A program made the translations under genes and the position numbers. 64,000 nt of DNA. It comes from Sphingomonas sp. JC676 (lineage in GTDB: Bacteria; Pseudomonadota; Alphaproteobacteria; Sphingomonadales; Sphingomonadaceae). The notes under the pieces were generated by a model. The model was not told the origin of the DNA, searched no databases, and saw nothing but the letters and a program-made list of their open reading frames with translations. Below are positions 16,048 through 25,600 of this stretch, piece by piece. Positions within the stretch are counted from its first letter, which is position 1. Every line of letters begins with the position of its first letter. The stretch is taken from contig NZ_JACTGR010000001.1 of NCBI RefSeq assembly GCF_014489075.1, positions 682,001 to 746,000 of the forward strand. The letters run 5' to 3'.

Positions 16048-18888
16048 TCAATTTTGTTGCGCCAGATGATCCAGAATGGCGGTCAATCGCGGCAACAGGG
16101 CGCGTGCTGCGTCAAGGTCGGAATCGCTGCACGCCTGCTCGAGCTCCGCCCCTAGATCAGTAATCGATTGAAAGCCGAACCCACCGCCCGATCCGCGCAG
16201 ATTATGACCAAAGATCGAGACCGCTTCAAAGTCATCGCGACCCAGCGCATCCCACATGACACTGATATCGTGCCGGCAGCTTTCCAGATAGGCGGGCACC
16301 ATTTCGGCCAATCGTTCCGTCGCCCGTATCGCCCTGACCTGCGACCCGTTATGCTCGGCAGACGCCAGTGATCCGGCGGAATGGTCCATAATCGCCTGGC
16401 GCAGGACCTCCTGCTTGATGGGTTTCGTCAGATAGGCCGTGCAGCCAGCTGCCAGGCAGGTCTCGCGATCGCCCTTGAGGGCCGAAGCGGTCAGCGCGAT
16501 GATCGGGGTCGGTGCACGACCGTGAGCACTCTCCCAAGCTCGAAGGGTCCTCGTTGCGGTCAATCCATCCATGACCGGCATTTGCCGGTCCATCAGCACC
16601 AGGTCGTACCGTCCAGCCTTGAACATATCGCAAGCGATCAGCCCGGTCTCGGCGACGTCGATCTGGTAAGGCGTGTCCTCAAGATCGGCCAGGGTGATGG
16701 TACAATTGTCCGGCGAATCCTCTGCCATCAGGATGCGTAGTGGGCGCATCGGGGTAATAGAGTCGGCGTCGGCCGGGGCGCTGGTCGGCCGATTGCCGGC
16801 TGCCCAGACCTCGAACGGGACGGCAAAGGCGAACACGCTTCCTTTCTCGATTTCGCTCGTCACCCAGATGCGGCCTCCCATCAGTTCGACCAGGCGCTTA
16901 GAGATTGTCAGCCCCAGGCCCGATCCGCCGAACCTGCGCGTCGTGGAGGAATCAGCCTGGATGAAGCGCTCGAAAACACGAACCAGCTTGTCATTTGCGA
17001 TCCCGATACCGGTATCCGAAACCGTGAAGCGCAAGGCCGTCGGCACCGCGCTATCCATGTCCGGTTCCACTTTCAGAGAGACGCCTCCGCGGGCGGTGAA
17101 TTTGATCGCGTTTCCGAGCAGATTGAGGAGGACCTGCCGCAGCCGGGTGGGGTCGCCAACCAGATCGTTGGGCACGAGAGGGTCGATTTCGCATTCCAGG
17201 GCGAGGCCTTTTTCCTGGGTGCGCGAAGCGACCATTTCGAGCACTTTTTCAAGGTGATCGTTCAGCGAGAAGCCGGTGCGCTCCAGATCCAGCTGCGATG
17301 CCTCGACCTTGGAGAGATCAAGGATATCATTGATGAGGTTGAGCAGATTGTCGCCGGAACGCCGAAAGATCTGAACATATTTGTCCTGTTCAGGATTGAG
17401 GGGCGTTTTGGCGAGCAGGTCGGCGATCCCCATGATAGCGTTCATGGGGGTCCGAATCTCATGGCTCATGCTGGCCAGAAAATCGGATTTGGTGCGACTC
17501 GCGCTCTCGGCGGCCGCCTTGGCCTGCTGCAGTTCTCCTTCCACGCGCTTGCGCTCGGTCACGTCGCGCGCTGCAGCGAAAACGCCCTGGAGCGTGCGAT
17601 TCCTGTCGTAGAAGGTCGTCGCGTTATACGAGACGACCGTCTGCTTCCCGTCCCGGGCACGTGCCGTCAGCTCATAGTCGGTGATCGATTTCTCCCCCAA
17701 CACGCGCTTGATGCCGGCTTCGGCCCGGTCAGGATCGGTGAAGCAATCCTTGAACGGCGCCCCGATCAGCTCGTCGCGGGTACTGCCGGTCAGTGCCTCC
17801 ATCTGCTTGTTGACGTCGGTGATGATGCCGAAAGCGTCGGTCGTCATCAGCGCGTCAATGTTGGATTCGATCAGCGAGCGCGTATAGAATTGCTGGTCGC
17901 GAAGTCGTTGGTCCGACTTCTTCTGCTCCTCCTCGACCAGCTTGCGGGCCGTGTTGTCGGTGCCGATCAAGAGATAGCCGATGATGGCGCCCAAGGCATC
18001 GCGCAACGCCGTCACCGAGACGACAGCCGGAAGCCTTGTGCCGTCTTTGCGGACATAGGTCAGCTCATAGATGTCTTCGATCCCGCGCGATGCCTTGAAC
18101 ACCAGGGCCTCGAAGCCCGGCGTGATATCGGCGCCGAGTTCGGCGCTCAGGGCCTTGGCGCGTGCAATCAGTTCCTGGGGATCGGATATGTCCGCCGGGG
18201 TGATCGTGTTCACGACGTCCGCGGCGGTGTAGCCCAGCATGCGCTCGGCCCCGACATTGAAGATCTGGATCACACCTTGGGCGTCGGTAGCGATACTCGA
18301 GAAATTGGCGCTGTTGAAAATCGCACTCTGCAGGGCGCCAGCCTGGAGAAGCGCTTCCTCGGCCTGCTTCCGAGCGGTGTTGTCGGTGCCGATCAGCAGG
18401 TATCCGATGATTGCGTCCTGCGCATCGCGCAACGCAGTCACCGAGACAACAGCCGGAAACCGCGTCCCATCCTTACGAATGTAGGTCAGTTCGTAAATAT
18501 CTTCGATTCCGCGCGACGCCTTGAACACCAATGCCTCGAAGCCTGGCGTGATCTTCGTCGAGAGTTCCTCGCTCAGCGCTTGGGCACGCGCGATCAACTC
18601 TTGCGGATCGGAGATATCGGCGGGTGTGATCGTATTCATCACCTCAGCGGCCGTGTAGCCCAGCATGCGCTCTGCGCCGACGTTGAAGATCTGAATCACA
18701 CCGCTCGCATCGGTGGCGATGCTCGAAAAGTTCGCGCTTTTGAAGATCGCGTTCTGCAGCGCATCCGCCTTGAGTGCAGAATCCCTAGTCTGGCCGCGCG
18801 CCAAGCGCGTTGTACCCGGCGAGAGCGAACCCTCTGCTTTCGCTTCTGTCGTAAAAATCGGATCGGCCTGAGAATGGGGGATTGGCAC
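16048..18888 (-). CDS. Hybrid sensor histidine kinase: PAS-PAS-PAS-HisKA-HATPase-REC-HPt
   Basis: 946 residues with no membrane helix, so probably cytoplasmic. Two nearly identical PAS/PAC units (43-174 and 185-316), a third divergent PAS (about 330-448), HisKA with His476 in SMSHEIRTPMN, a GHKL ATPase with Asn592 and DTGIGI/GGSGLGL, a receiver with Asp767 in LVLMDRQMPVMDG and Lys822, and a C-terminal HPt with His895 in FGHNLRGSG. All parts of an internal phosphorelay (His to Asp to His) are present with key residues intact. The final partner is not encoded in the same protein; the receiver-only protein just upstream is the obvious candidate. The sensed signal is unknown. Confidence 0.93.
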   Translation of the reverse strand: MPIPHSQADPIFTTEAKAEGSLSPGTTRLARGQTRDSALKADALQNAIFKSANFSSIATDASGVIQIFNVGAERMLGYTAAEVMNTITPADISDPQELIARAQALSEELSTKITPGFEALVFKASRGIEDIYELTYIRKDGTRFPAVVSVTALRDAQDAIIGYLLIGTDNTARKQAEEALLQAGALQSAIFNSANFSSIATDAQGVIQIFNVGAERMLGYTAADVVNTITPADISDPQELIARAKALSAELGADITPGFEALVFKASRGIEDIYELTYVRKDGTRLPAVVSVTALRDALGAIIGYLLIGTDNTARKLVEEEQKKSDQRLRDQQFYTRSLIESNIDALMTTDAFGIITDVNKQMEALTGSTRDELIGAPFKDCFTDPDRAEAGIKRVLGEKSITDYELTARARDGKQTVVSYNATTFYDRNRTLQGVFAAARDVTERKRVEGELQQAKAAAESASRTKSDFLASMSHEIRTPMNAIMGIADLLAKTPLNPEQDKYVQIFRRSGDNLLNLINDILDLSKVEASQLDLERTGFSLNDHLEKVLEMVASRTQEKGLALECEIDPLVPNDLVGDPTRLRQVLLNLLGNAIKFTARGGVSLKVEPDMDSAVPTALRFTVSDTGIGIANDKLVRVFERFIQADSSTTRRFGGSGLGLTISKRLVELMGGRIWVTSEIEKGSVFAFAVPFEVWAAGNRPTSAPADADSITPMRPLRILMAEDSPDNCTITLADLEDTPYQIDVAETGLIACDMFKAGRYDLVLMDRQMPVMDGLTATRTLRAWESAHGRAPTPIIALTASALKGDRETCLAAGCTAYLTKPIKQEVLRQAIMDHSAGSLASAEHNGSQVRAIRATERLAEMVPAYLESCRHDISVMWDALGRDDFEAVSIFGHNLRGSGGGFGFQSITDLGAELEQACSDSDLDAARALLPRLTAILDHLAQQN
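17941..18762 (-). repeat. Tandem duplication of a PAS domain inside the kinase gene
   Basis: Residues 43-174 (18762-18367) and 185-316 (18336-17941) align without gaps; I count about 14 differences in 132 residues. The DNA of the two copies is also clearly similar, pointing to a fairly recent in-frame duplication. Confidence 0.85.
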
Positions 18889-18942
18889 TATCCTGTCTGG
18901 AGCGTCAACCGCGAGACCGACTAAGACCGCAGCTGGTAAATG

Positions 18943-19305
18943 TCAGTGAAGGAGCTCGTTGACGGAACGTTCAAGGCGCTGAACCGAATAGGGTTTTTCG
19001 AGAAACTGGCCGCCGCGCACAAAGTGCGTCGCCATCTCGGGCGTCAGGGGGGTTCCGGACATGTACAGCACACGCAACGCGGGCCTGAGACTGATTGCAT
19101 GATCGGCAACATCGTAGCCGCCAGACGCCAGCGCCCCGAGCCGGATATCGATCATAAGGGCGTCTATGGCCGGAGAATTCTTGAGATGCAGAAGTGCGCC
19201 AGCGAGGTCCGTCGCCAGCAACGTGTAGTGGCCCATGTCTCTTACAAGCCACTCAACGCTTTGGCTCACAAACTGATCGTCGTCCACGATAAGGAAGGTT
19301 GCCAT
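18943..19305 (-). CDS. Receiver-only response regulator (CheY-like)
   Basis: 120 residues, a single receiver domain with no output domain. The acidic pocket is in FLIVDDD (Asp8-10), the phosphoacceptor is Asp53 in ALMIDIRLG, the Thr/Ser switch lies in LYMSGTP, and the conserved lysine is in FLEKPYS. It is transcribed in the same direction as the hybrid kinase and ends 54 bp before it, so they are probably one operon. It may relay phosphate to or from the kinase's HPt domain. Confidence 0.85.
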   Translation of the reverse strand: MATFLIVDDDQFVSQSVEWLVRDMGHYTLLATDLAGALLHLKNSPAIDALMIDIRLGALASGGYDVADHAISLRPALRVLYMSGTPLTPEMATHFVRGGQFLEKPYSVQRLERSVNELLH

Positions 19306-19531
19306 CAGCTTGGGTTCGTTTGCGGAATTGGCATGGCAATAGCTCTCGACACCGCTTCCCCTGTTTTTATTCCTACTACAATTGGCATAAAATCCAAATA
19401 GTTTATAGAAATATAGGCTGATTTCCCTTTGGCGTAAGCGACAAGCACACTTTACCCAAGATCTACCCGCGACCCAATTTTCACGATATCTCAGTAAATA
19501 TTTCGCGATATTACGATAATTTGGCTAAGAT
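19306..19531. promoter_or_regulatory. AT-rich divergent intergenic region
   Basis: About 226 bp markedly richer in A and T than the rest of the window, with several overlapping ATATT-type half-palindromes (for example AATATTTCGCGATATT near 19497). It separates the response regulator (minus) from the FecR relic (plus) and probably holds the kinase operon promoter. No gene is visible. Confidence 0.4.
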
Positions 19532-20308
19532 TTGCGCAATATTAAGACCATAACGGTTGTAATATTTGCGAAAATTGCTCGCAATTCCACTTGCATTCTC
19601 ACCTCGCCGCCGGTCCCGCGCAGCAAAATTTGGGCGCTCGTGACGCTGTCATCGCTACTGAAGGGCGGCATCCGCCAGGTTCGGCTCGAGGATGGCACGT
19701 TGGTCACGCTCGACGCTGGAACACGGCTCGCTGTGCGCTTCGCGTCCGGCCAGCGGCGGATCCAGTTGCAGGCGGGCAGGGCGCGCTTCGAGGTCATGCA
19801 CGACGCCGCGCGCCCGTTCGTCGTCGCTGCCGGCGATCGCGAGGTCGTGGCGACGGGTACGACCTTCGATGTCTGCCTGGTTGATGGTCGGATCGAGATC
19901 GCCTTGCTCAAGGGCAAGGTCGATATTCGTGGCATGCGCGCGGAGTCCGCACCGGCCCCAGTGCTTGTCCATCTTGCAGCGGGGCAGAGCCTTGCCCTCG
20001 AACCGGGTGCTTCGCGCGCCGTACCGCGTCCTTCGAAGCCGGGCGAGCTCGGCTGGGCCGCGGGAATGATCGGCTTCGATGGGGCGCCACTGCGCGAGGT
20101 GATCGCCACCGCCAATCGCTATTCGGCGCGGCATATCGCGCTCGCCGATCCGGCGCTCGGCGCGTTGAAGGTCACGGGTGGCTTGAAGGTCGGCGATCCG
20201 GATGCGCTCGCAGACGCCCTGGCGGGCGCGTTCGGCCTCTAGGTCCGGCGGGAAAGGTCGCAGGTCGTGCTGCAGGGTCCCGAACCGCACTGTGAGGCCG
20301 CGCGTTAG
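19532..20308 (+). pseudogene. Degenerate FecR-like anti-sigma factor
   Basis: The middle of this frame is a FecR periplasmic domain: IRQVRLEDGTLVTLDAGTRL, then FVVAAGDREVVATGTTFDV, and a C-terminal STN-like part (FDGAPLREVIATANRYS..). The usual N-terminal cytoplasmic domain and membrane helix are missing; the first 35 or so codons, from a TTG start in an AT-rich region, match nothing. A TAG at 20240-20242 interrupts the C-terminal end, and the same frame continues for 21 codons (VRRERSQVVLQG...) that look like the expected final strand. No fecI sigma gene or TonB receptor is adjacent. Most likely a relic of an iron-responsive fecIR locus. Confidence 0.65.
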
Positions 20309-20367
20309 CTAGGCCGGGGCCGTCCAACCGGGCAAGTATCGGCGGCTTGTAGTCTCGCGGTCCAGTG

Positions 20368-20997
20368 TCACCCTGAACAGGGGGCAGGGTCCACGGCGAG
20401 CGCCTGTTTGCGGCCCAGCGTAAAGAACGGCAGGGCGTAGTGCACCACCCAGCCGATGGTCAGCGCGTACAGCACGGTGCCGACGCCGACGGTGCCGCCC
20501 ATCAGCCAGCCGGTCGCAAGCACGCTGAGTTCGATTGCCGTCCGGACGAGCTTGATCGGCCAGCTGGTACGACCGGATATGCCGGTCATCAGTCCGTCGC
20601 GCGGCCCGGGCCCGAGGCCGGCACCGATATAGGCACCACCGGCAATCCCGTTGAGCACGATCCCTCCGATCAGGAACGCGAAGCGCAGGGGATAGCCCTC
20701 CGGCGCCGGCAGTAGCGGAAGCGACAAGTCGACTACCGTTCCGATGATAAGGATGTTGAGCACCGTGCCGATACCGGGGCGCTGGCGCAGCGGAATCCAC
20801 AGCAACAGCACGATCAGCCCTAGCAGGTTCACCGTCATGCCGAAGCTGAGACCGATGCGCGGCGCGAGCCCCTGATGGAGCACATCCCAGGGGTCGAGAC
20901 CGAGATTGGCGCGAAGCATCAAGGCCATCGAGATGCCGTAGAGCGCTAGGCCCCAGAGGAGCTGGATGAGGCGTCGTGTGATCATGGTGAAAGCCAA
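20368..20997 (-). CDS. YczE/YitT-like integral membrane protein
   Basis: 209 residues with five or six membrane helices. It has the family's N-terminal LYGISMALMLRANLGLDPWDVLHQG and the AYIGAGLGPGPRDGLMTG stretch. Function of the family is not established; it may be a small-molecule transporter. It is divergent from a MocR-type regulator 50 bp away, an arrangement known for the YczR subgroup of MocR regulators, which sit beside yczE genes. The frame shows one in-frame internal ATG (codon 5) as an alternative start. Confidence 0.8.
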   Translation of the reverse strand: MAFTMITRRLIQLLWGLALYGISMALMLRANLGLDPWDVLHQGLAPRIGLSFGMTVNLLGLIVLLLWIPLRQRPGIGTVLNILIIGTVVDLSLPLLPAPEGYPLRFAFLIGGIVLNGIAGGAYIGAGLGPGPRDGLMTGISGRTSWPIKLVRTAIELSVLATGWLMGGTVGVGTVLYALTIGWVVHYALPFFTLGRKQALAVDPAPCSG

Positions 20998-21023
20998 TAG
21001 GCATAAACGGCATTGTTTTTGAG

Positions 21024-21045
21024 GGCCAATCGCAAGATATTGGCC
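21024..21045. promoter_or_regulatory. Candidate operator: 7-bp perfect inverted repeat GGCCAAT-N8-ATTGGCC
   Basis: GGCCAAT at 21024-21030 and ATTGGCC at 21039-21045 flank 8 nt, directly before the ATG of the MocR-type gene and within the 50-bp gap shared with yczE. Its position suits autoregulation and control of both genes by the GntR-type head of the regulator. The link to that protein is inference. Confidence 0.6.
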
Positions 21046-21047
21046 TT

Positions 21048-22517
21048 ATGGAAATGAACACCCTCAGCCCGGCCTCGCTCACGCGTCAGCTCGGGACATG
21101 GCGCGGCAGCGCCGGAGGCGGGGCCGCCTATCGCCAGCTTGCACGAGCGCTGCGCCTGTTGATCCTTGATGGCCGGATCGGTCTGGGCGTGCGGATCGCC
21201 GGCGAGCGCGATCTGGCACGGGCACTGGGGGTTAGCCGCACCACGGTCAGCGCCGCCTTCGACCTGCTACGCGACGAAGACTATCTGCTGAGCCGCCAGG
21301 GATCGGGTAGCGTGACCCGTTTGCCGGGCGTGGGACAGGGCAGCCCGCCCGCCGCGACCGACGAGGCCGAGGAAGCGGGGGCCGATGTCGTCGACTGGAC
21401 CAAAGCCGTACTGCCGGCACCACAGACTATCTGGCATGCCTATGAGCAGGCGCTCGGCCAGATGCCCGCCTATCTCTCCGGCTTCGGATACGAGGTGTTC
21501 GGCGTGCCGCGCCTCAGGTCCGCGATCGCCGCGGACTATTGCGCGCGCGGCTGCCCGACGACGCCCGACCAGATCTTCGTGACCAGCGGGGCGCAACAGG
21601 GCCTGTCGCTGCTGCTGCATCTGCTGGCCGGGCCGGGCGATCGCGTCGTCATCGACCACCCGACCTATCACAATGCGATCGCCGCGATCCGCAAGCATAG
21701 CTGCGTCGCCGTGCCGGTGGGATTGCCTGACACGGGATGGGACATCGACGCGGTCCGTGCCGCGTTCCGCCAGACCGGCCCGCGCTTCGCCTATGTCATC
21801 GCCGATTTCCACAATCCAACCGGCCGCATGATGGATTCCGAGACGCGCGCCGCGCTTGTGGGTACGGCACGCGCTACCCATACGCCGCTGGTGATCGACG
21901 AGACGATGGCGGCGACCGCGCTTGACGCGCCCGCGCCGCCGCCCGTGGCTGCGCATGACCTGCAGGGCGACACGGTGATCAGCATCGGATCGGTCAGCAA
22001 AAGCTTTTGGGGCGGGCTGCGGATCGGCTGGATACGCGCCGACGCGCAGACGATCGTCGCGCTGGGTCGCCTCCGCGAGACGCTCGACGTCGCAACCCCG
22101 ATCATGGAGCAACTGGCGACTGCGGCGCTGCTCGACGGCAGCCTCAAAGGGGAGGGCGTCGGCATCGATATTCGCGCACGCCGCGACCATCTGATCACGC
22201 GGCTCGCCGACGCGTTGCCGCACTGGCGAGTGCCAGTGCCGTCCGGGGGCTTCATGCTTTGGGCGGAAATGCCGCGACCCGAAGCCTCTGCGCTGGCAGC
22301 GATGGCGCGAAGTCTGTCGCTGCGCATCACGCCCGGCCCGCGCTTCGGGGTCAACGGCGCGTTCGAGCGTTTCGTCCGCCTGCCATTCACCTTGCCCGAA
22401 ACCGAGCTTGACCGGGCGGTTGAACGGCTGGTCATGGCCGAAGCGCATTTGCGGTCACGTCCTGGGCGGGTGCCCGATCCGTCAGATTGGGAACTCGCGG
22501 CGGAGCGCGTGATCTAG
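21048..22517 (+). CDS. MocR/PdxR-family transcriptional regulator (GntR wHTH plus aminotransferase-like domain)
   Basis: 489 residues. An N-terminal winged helix (about 27-90: ALRLLILDGRIGLGVRIAGE, then LARALGVSRTTVSAAFDLLR) is joined to a fold-type I aminotransferase domain with a PLP lysine in SIGSVSKSFWGGLRIGW. Such proteins are regulators that sense PLP or an amino-group ligand and are usually not active transaminases. It is divergent from yczE, which is the likely target, with an inverted repeat just upstream of the start. Confidence 0.9.
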   Translation: MEMNTLSPASLTRQLGTWRGSAGGGAAYRQLARALRLLILDGRIGLGVRIAGERDLARALGVSRTTVSAAFDLLRDEDYLLSRQGSGSVTRLPGVGQGSPPAATDEAEEAGADVVDWTKAVLPAPQTIWHAYEQALGQMPAYLSGFGYEVFGVPRLRSAIAADYCARGCPTTPDQIFVTSGAQQGLSLLLHLLAGPGDRVVIDHPTYHNAIAAIRKHSCVAVPVGLPDTGWDIDAVRAAFRQTGPRFAYVIADFHNPTGRMMDSETRAALVGTARATHTPLVIDETMAATALDAPAPPPVAAHDLQGDTVISIGSVSKSFWGGLRIGWIRADAQTIVALGRLRETLDVATPIMEQLATAALLDGSLKGEGVGIDIRARRDHLITRLADALPHWRVPVPSGGFMLWAEMPRPEASALAAMARSLSLRITPGPRFGVNGAFERFVRLPFTLPETELDRAVERLVMAEAHLRSRPGRVPDPSDWELAAERVI

Positions 22518-22676
22518 CTCGTGAACCCATAAAGCGAACGACCGCTAGCGACCCCAATTACAGACGTTTGACCACGGGCGGCTCTGCGTCCATGCGGTCA
22601 TTCCGCCTGGGGGTTCAACAATCCGAGACCGGACGCTGGGAACACAATTGTGCCGGGCGCCCGAGATTCGCCCGGG

Positions 22677-25600
22677 CTACAACACGGATCGCCCTCGGTT
22701 AGTACTGCCGAAGCGAGCGTAGAGTGTCGGCAAGACGAACAGCGTGAGCAGCGTAGCGCTGATCAGTCCGCCGATCACCACCGTTGCCAGCGGCTTCTGT
22801 ACCTCGGCGCCGGCGCCGTGGCCGAGCGCCATCGGCACGAAGCCCAGGCTTGCCACGAGTGCCGTCATCGCCACCGGACGCAGGCGGGCAAGTGCGCCCT
22901 CCCGCGCCGCTATCACGCGGTCGCGCCCCTCGGCCACGAGCTGCTGGATCGAAGTCAGCATCACCAGCCCGTTGAGCACGGCGATGCCCGACAGCGCGAT
23001 GAACCCGACCGCCGCCGAAATCGAGAAAGGCATGCCGCGCAGCAGCAGCGCGAGCACGCCGCCGACCAGCGCGAGCGGCACTCCGGTGAACACGATCGCG
23101 GCATCGCGAAGGTTGCCGAGCGCGCCGAACAACAGCAGCATGATCAGCGCAAAGCAGGCCGGCACCACCAGGGTTAGCCGGTCGCGCGCGGAAGCCAGGT
23201 TCTCGAACTGGCCACCCCATTCCAGCCAGGTGCCGGCCGGAAGCTGGACCTCCTTCGCGATCGCCGCCTTTGCATCGGCGACGACGCTTGCCACGTCGCG
23301 GCCGCGGACATTGGCCTGCACTACAACGCGGCGCTTGCCGTTCTCGCGGCTGATCTGATTCGGTCCATCGACCACGCGAATGTCGGCGACCGATGCGAGC
23401 GGCACGAAGCTGCCGCCCGGCGTCGGCACCGGCGTCTGGCCGAGCGTCTCCAGATCGGCCCGGGCGGCGTCCGCGAGACGGATGACGACGGGGAAGCTGC
23501 GGTCGCCCTCGAAGATCCGGCCCGCCTCGCGTCCGCCCACCGCGGTGGCGACCGTGTCGGTGACATCCTGCGCGGTGACCCCGAGCCGCGAAGCACGATC
23601 CTGCGCATAGGCGATGTCGAGCATCGGCAGGCCTTCGCTCTGCTCGACCTTGACGTCCTCGGCACCGGTAGTGCGGCGGAGCACGCCGGCGATCCGGGCA
23701 GCGGTCGCGTTCATCTCGGCAAAGTCCTCGCCGAAGACCTTTACCGCCACGTCCGAACGCACACCGGCGATCAGCTCGTTGAACCGCATCTGGATCGGCT
23801 GGGTGACCTCATAGGCATGGCCGGGCACCTGTGCTAACCGCGCCTCGATCCGCTCGACCACGGCCGCCTTCTCCTCGGACGGATTGGGCCATTCCCTACG
23901 ATCCTTGAGCATGATGAAAGTATCGGTGGCGTTGGGCGGCATCGGATCGGATGCGACCTCGGCAGTGCCGGTGCGCGAGAAGACGGTGCGGATCTCGGGC
24001 ATGCCTTGCATCGCATGCTCGATCTGCGCCTGCATCTTCTGGCTTTGCTCGACCGAGGTGCCCGGAACGCGGAAGGCCGAGACCAGAACATCGCCCTCGT
24101 CGAGCTGAGGCAGGAACTCCTGACCGAGCGTGGTATAGGCGCCCGCCGCCAGCGCGAGCGCGCCCAGTGCTCCGCCGATCGTCAGGCTCGGCCGCTTGAT
24201 GGCGCGGTCCAGGCCCGGTTCGTAGCGCTGCCGCAGCCAGCCCAGCACGCGCCCTTCCTTCTCCGCCACGGGCCGCGACAGCGCGATCGCGATCGCCGCG
24301 GGCACGAAGGTGAGCGAGAGGACGAAGGCGAAGACCAGTGCCATGATGACGGTGAGCGCCATCGGCTCGAACGTCTTGCCCTCGATGCCGGTCAGGGTGA
24401 GCAGCGGCACATAGACGAGGATGATGATCGCCTGCCCATAAACGGAGGGCCGGATCATCTCGCGCGCCGCAGCAGCGACGACGCCGAGCCGCTCCGGCAA
24501 GGTCAGAGTCCGTTCCTCGGCGTACTGGCGCTCGGCGATGCGGCGCAGTGCGTTCTCGACGATGATCACCGCGCCGTCGACGATCAGCCCGAAATCGAGC
24601 GCGCCCAGGCTCATCAAGTTTGCCGATACTCCTGTCTGGAGCATGCCGAAGCCGGTGAGCAACATGGTGATCGGGATCACCAGCGCCGCGATCAGCGCCG
24701 CCCGGAAATTGCCGAGCAGCAGGAACAGCACGACGATGACGAGCAATGCGCCTTCGGCCAAGTTCTTCGCCACCGTCGAGATCGTCGCGTTGACCAGTTT
24801 CGTGCGGTCGAGCACCGGCTCGATCACAATGTCGCGGGGCAGGGAAGGGGCGATGGCCTTGAGCTTGGCATCGACGCCCGAGGAGACGGTGCGGCTGTTC
24901 TCGCCGATCCGCATTATCGCGGTGCCGGTGACCACCTCTCGACCATTCTCCGATCCGGCGCCCATACGGACGCCCTGGCCGAGCCGTGCTTGGGCAACCT
25001 GGCCGAGCGTGATCGGCACGCCTTCGCGTGTCGCGATCACCGTGCCGCGCAGCTGGGCGAGGCTGCGGATGCGCGCATCGGCGCGGACCGCGAGACCCTC
25101 GCCATTGCGGTTCACCGTGCCGCCGCCGGTCGCTACATTGTTGCGCTCGAGCGCGCGCGCGAGATCGGCCAGCGACAGCTTTAGTGCTGCCAGGCGCTGC
25201 ATGTCGGGGACGACGAGATATTCCTTCTCGTAACCGCCCAGCGAATCGATCCCCGCGACGCCCTCGACCGCCTTGATCTGCGGCGCGACGATCCAGTCCT
25301 GGACGGTGTGGAGATAAGTCGCCTTGTCGGCCTCGCTCGCCAGCCGGTCACCTTCGGGCGTGATGTAGCTGCCGTCCGGCTGCAGTCCGGGCTCGCCAGG
25401 GCGGTGCTGCTCATGGCTGCGTTCGGCATAGCGCAAGGTCCAGATATAGACCTCGCCCAGGCCGGTGGCGATCGGCCCCTTTTCCGGCCGCACGCCGGCG
25501 GGTAGTGCTTCCTGCGCCGCCGTCAGCCGCTCCTGCACCTGTGCGCGCGCGAAATAGATGTCGGTCGAATCCGAGAAGATCGCCGTGATCTGCGCAAAGC

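Noticed and set aside
17254-18924. Plus-strand frame of 556 codons opposite the histidine kinase
   Set aside because: Antisense shadow; the kinase motifs on the minus strand are complete.
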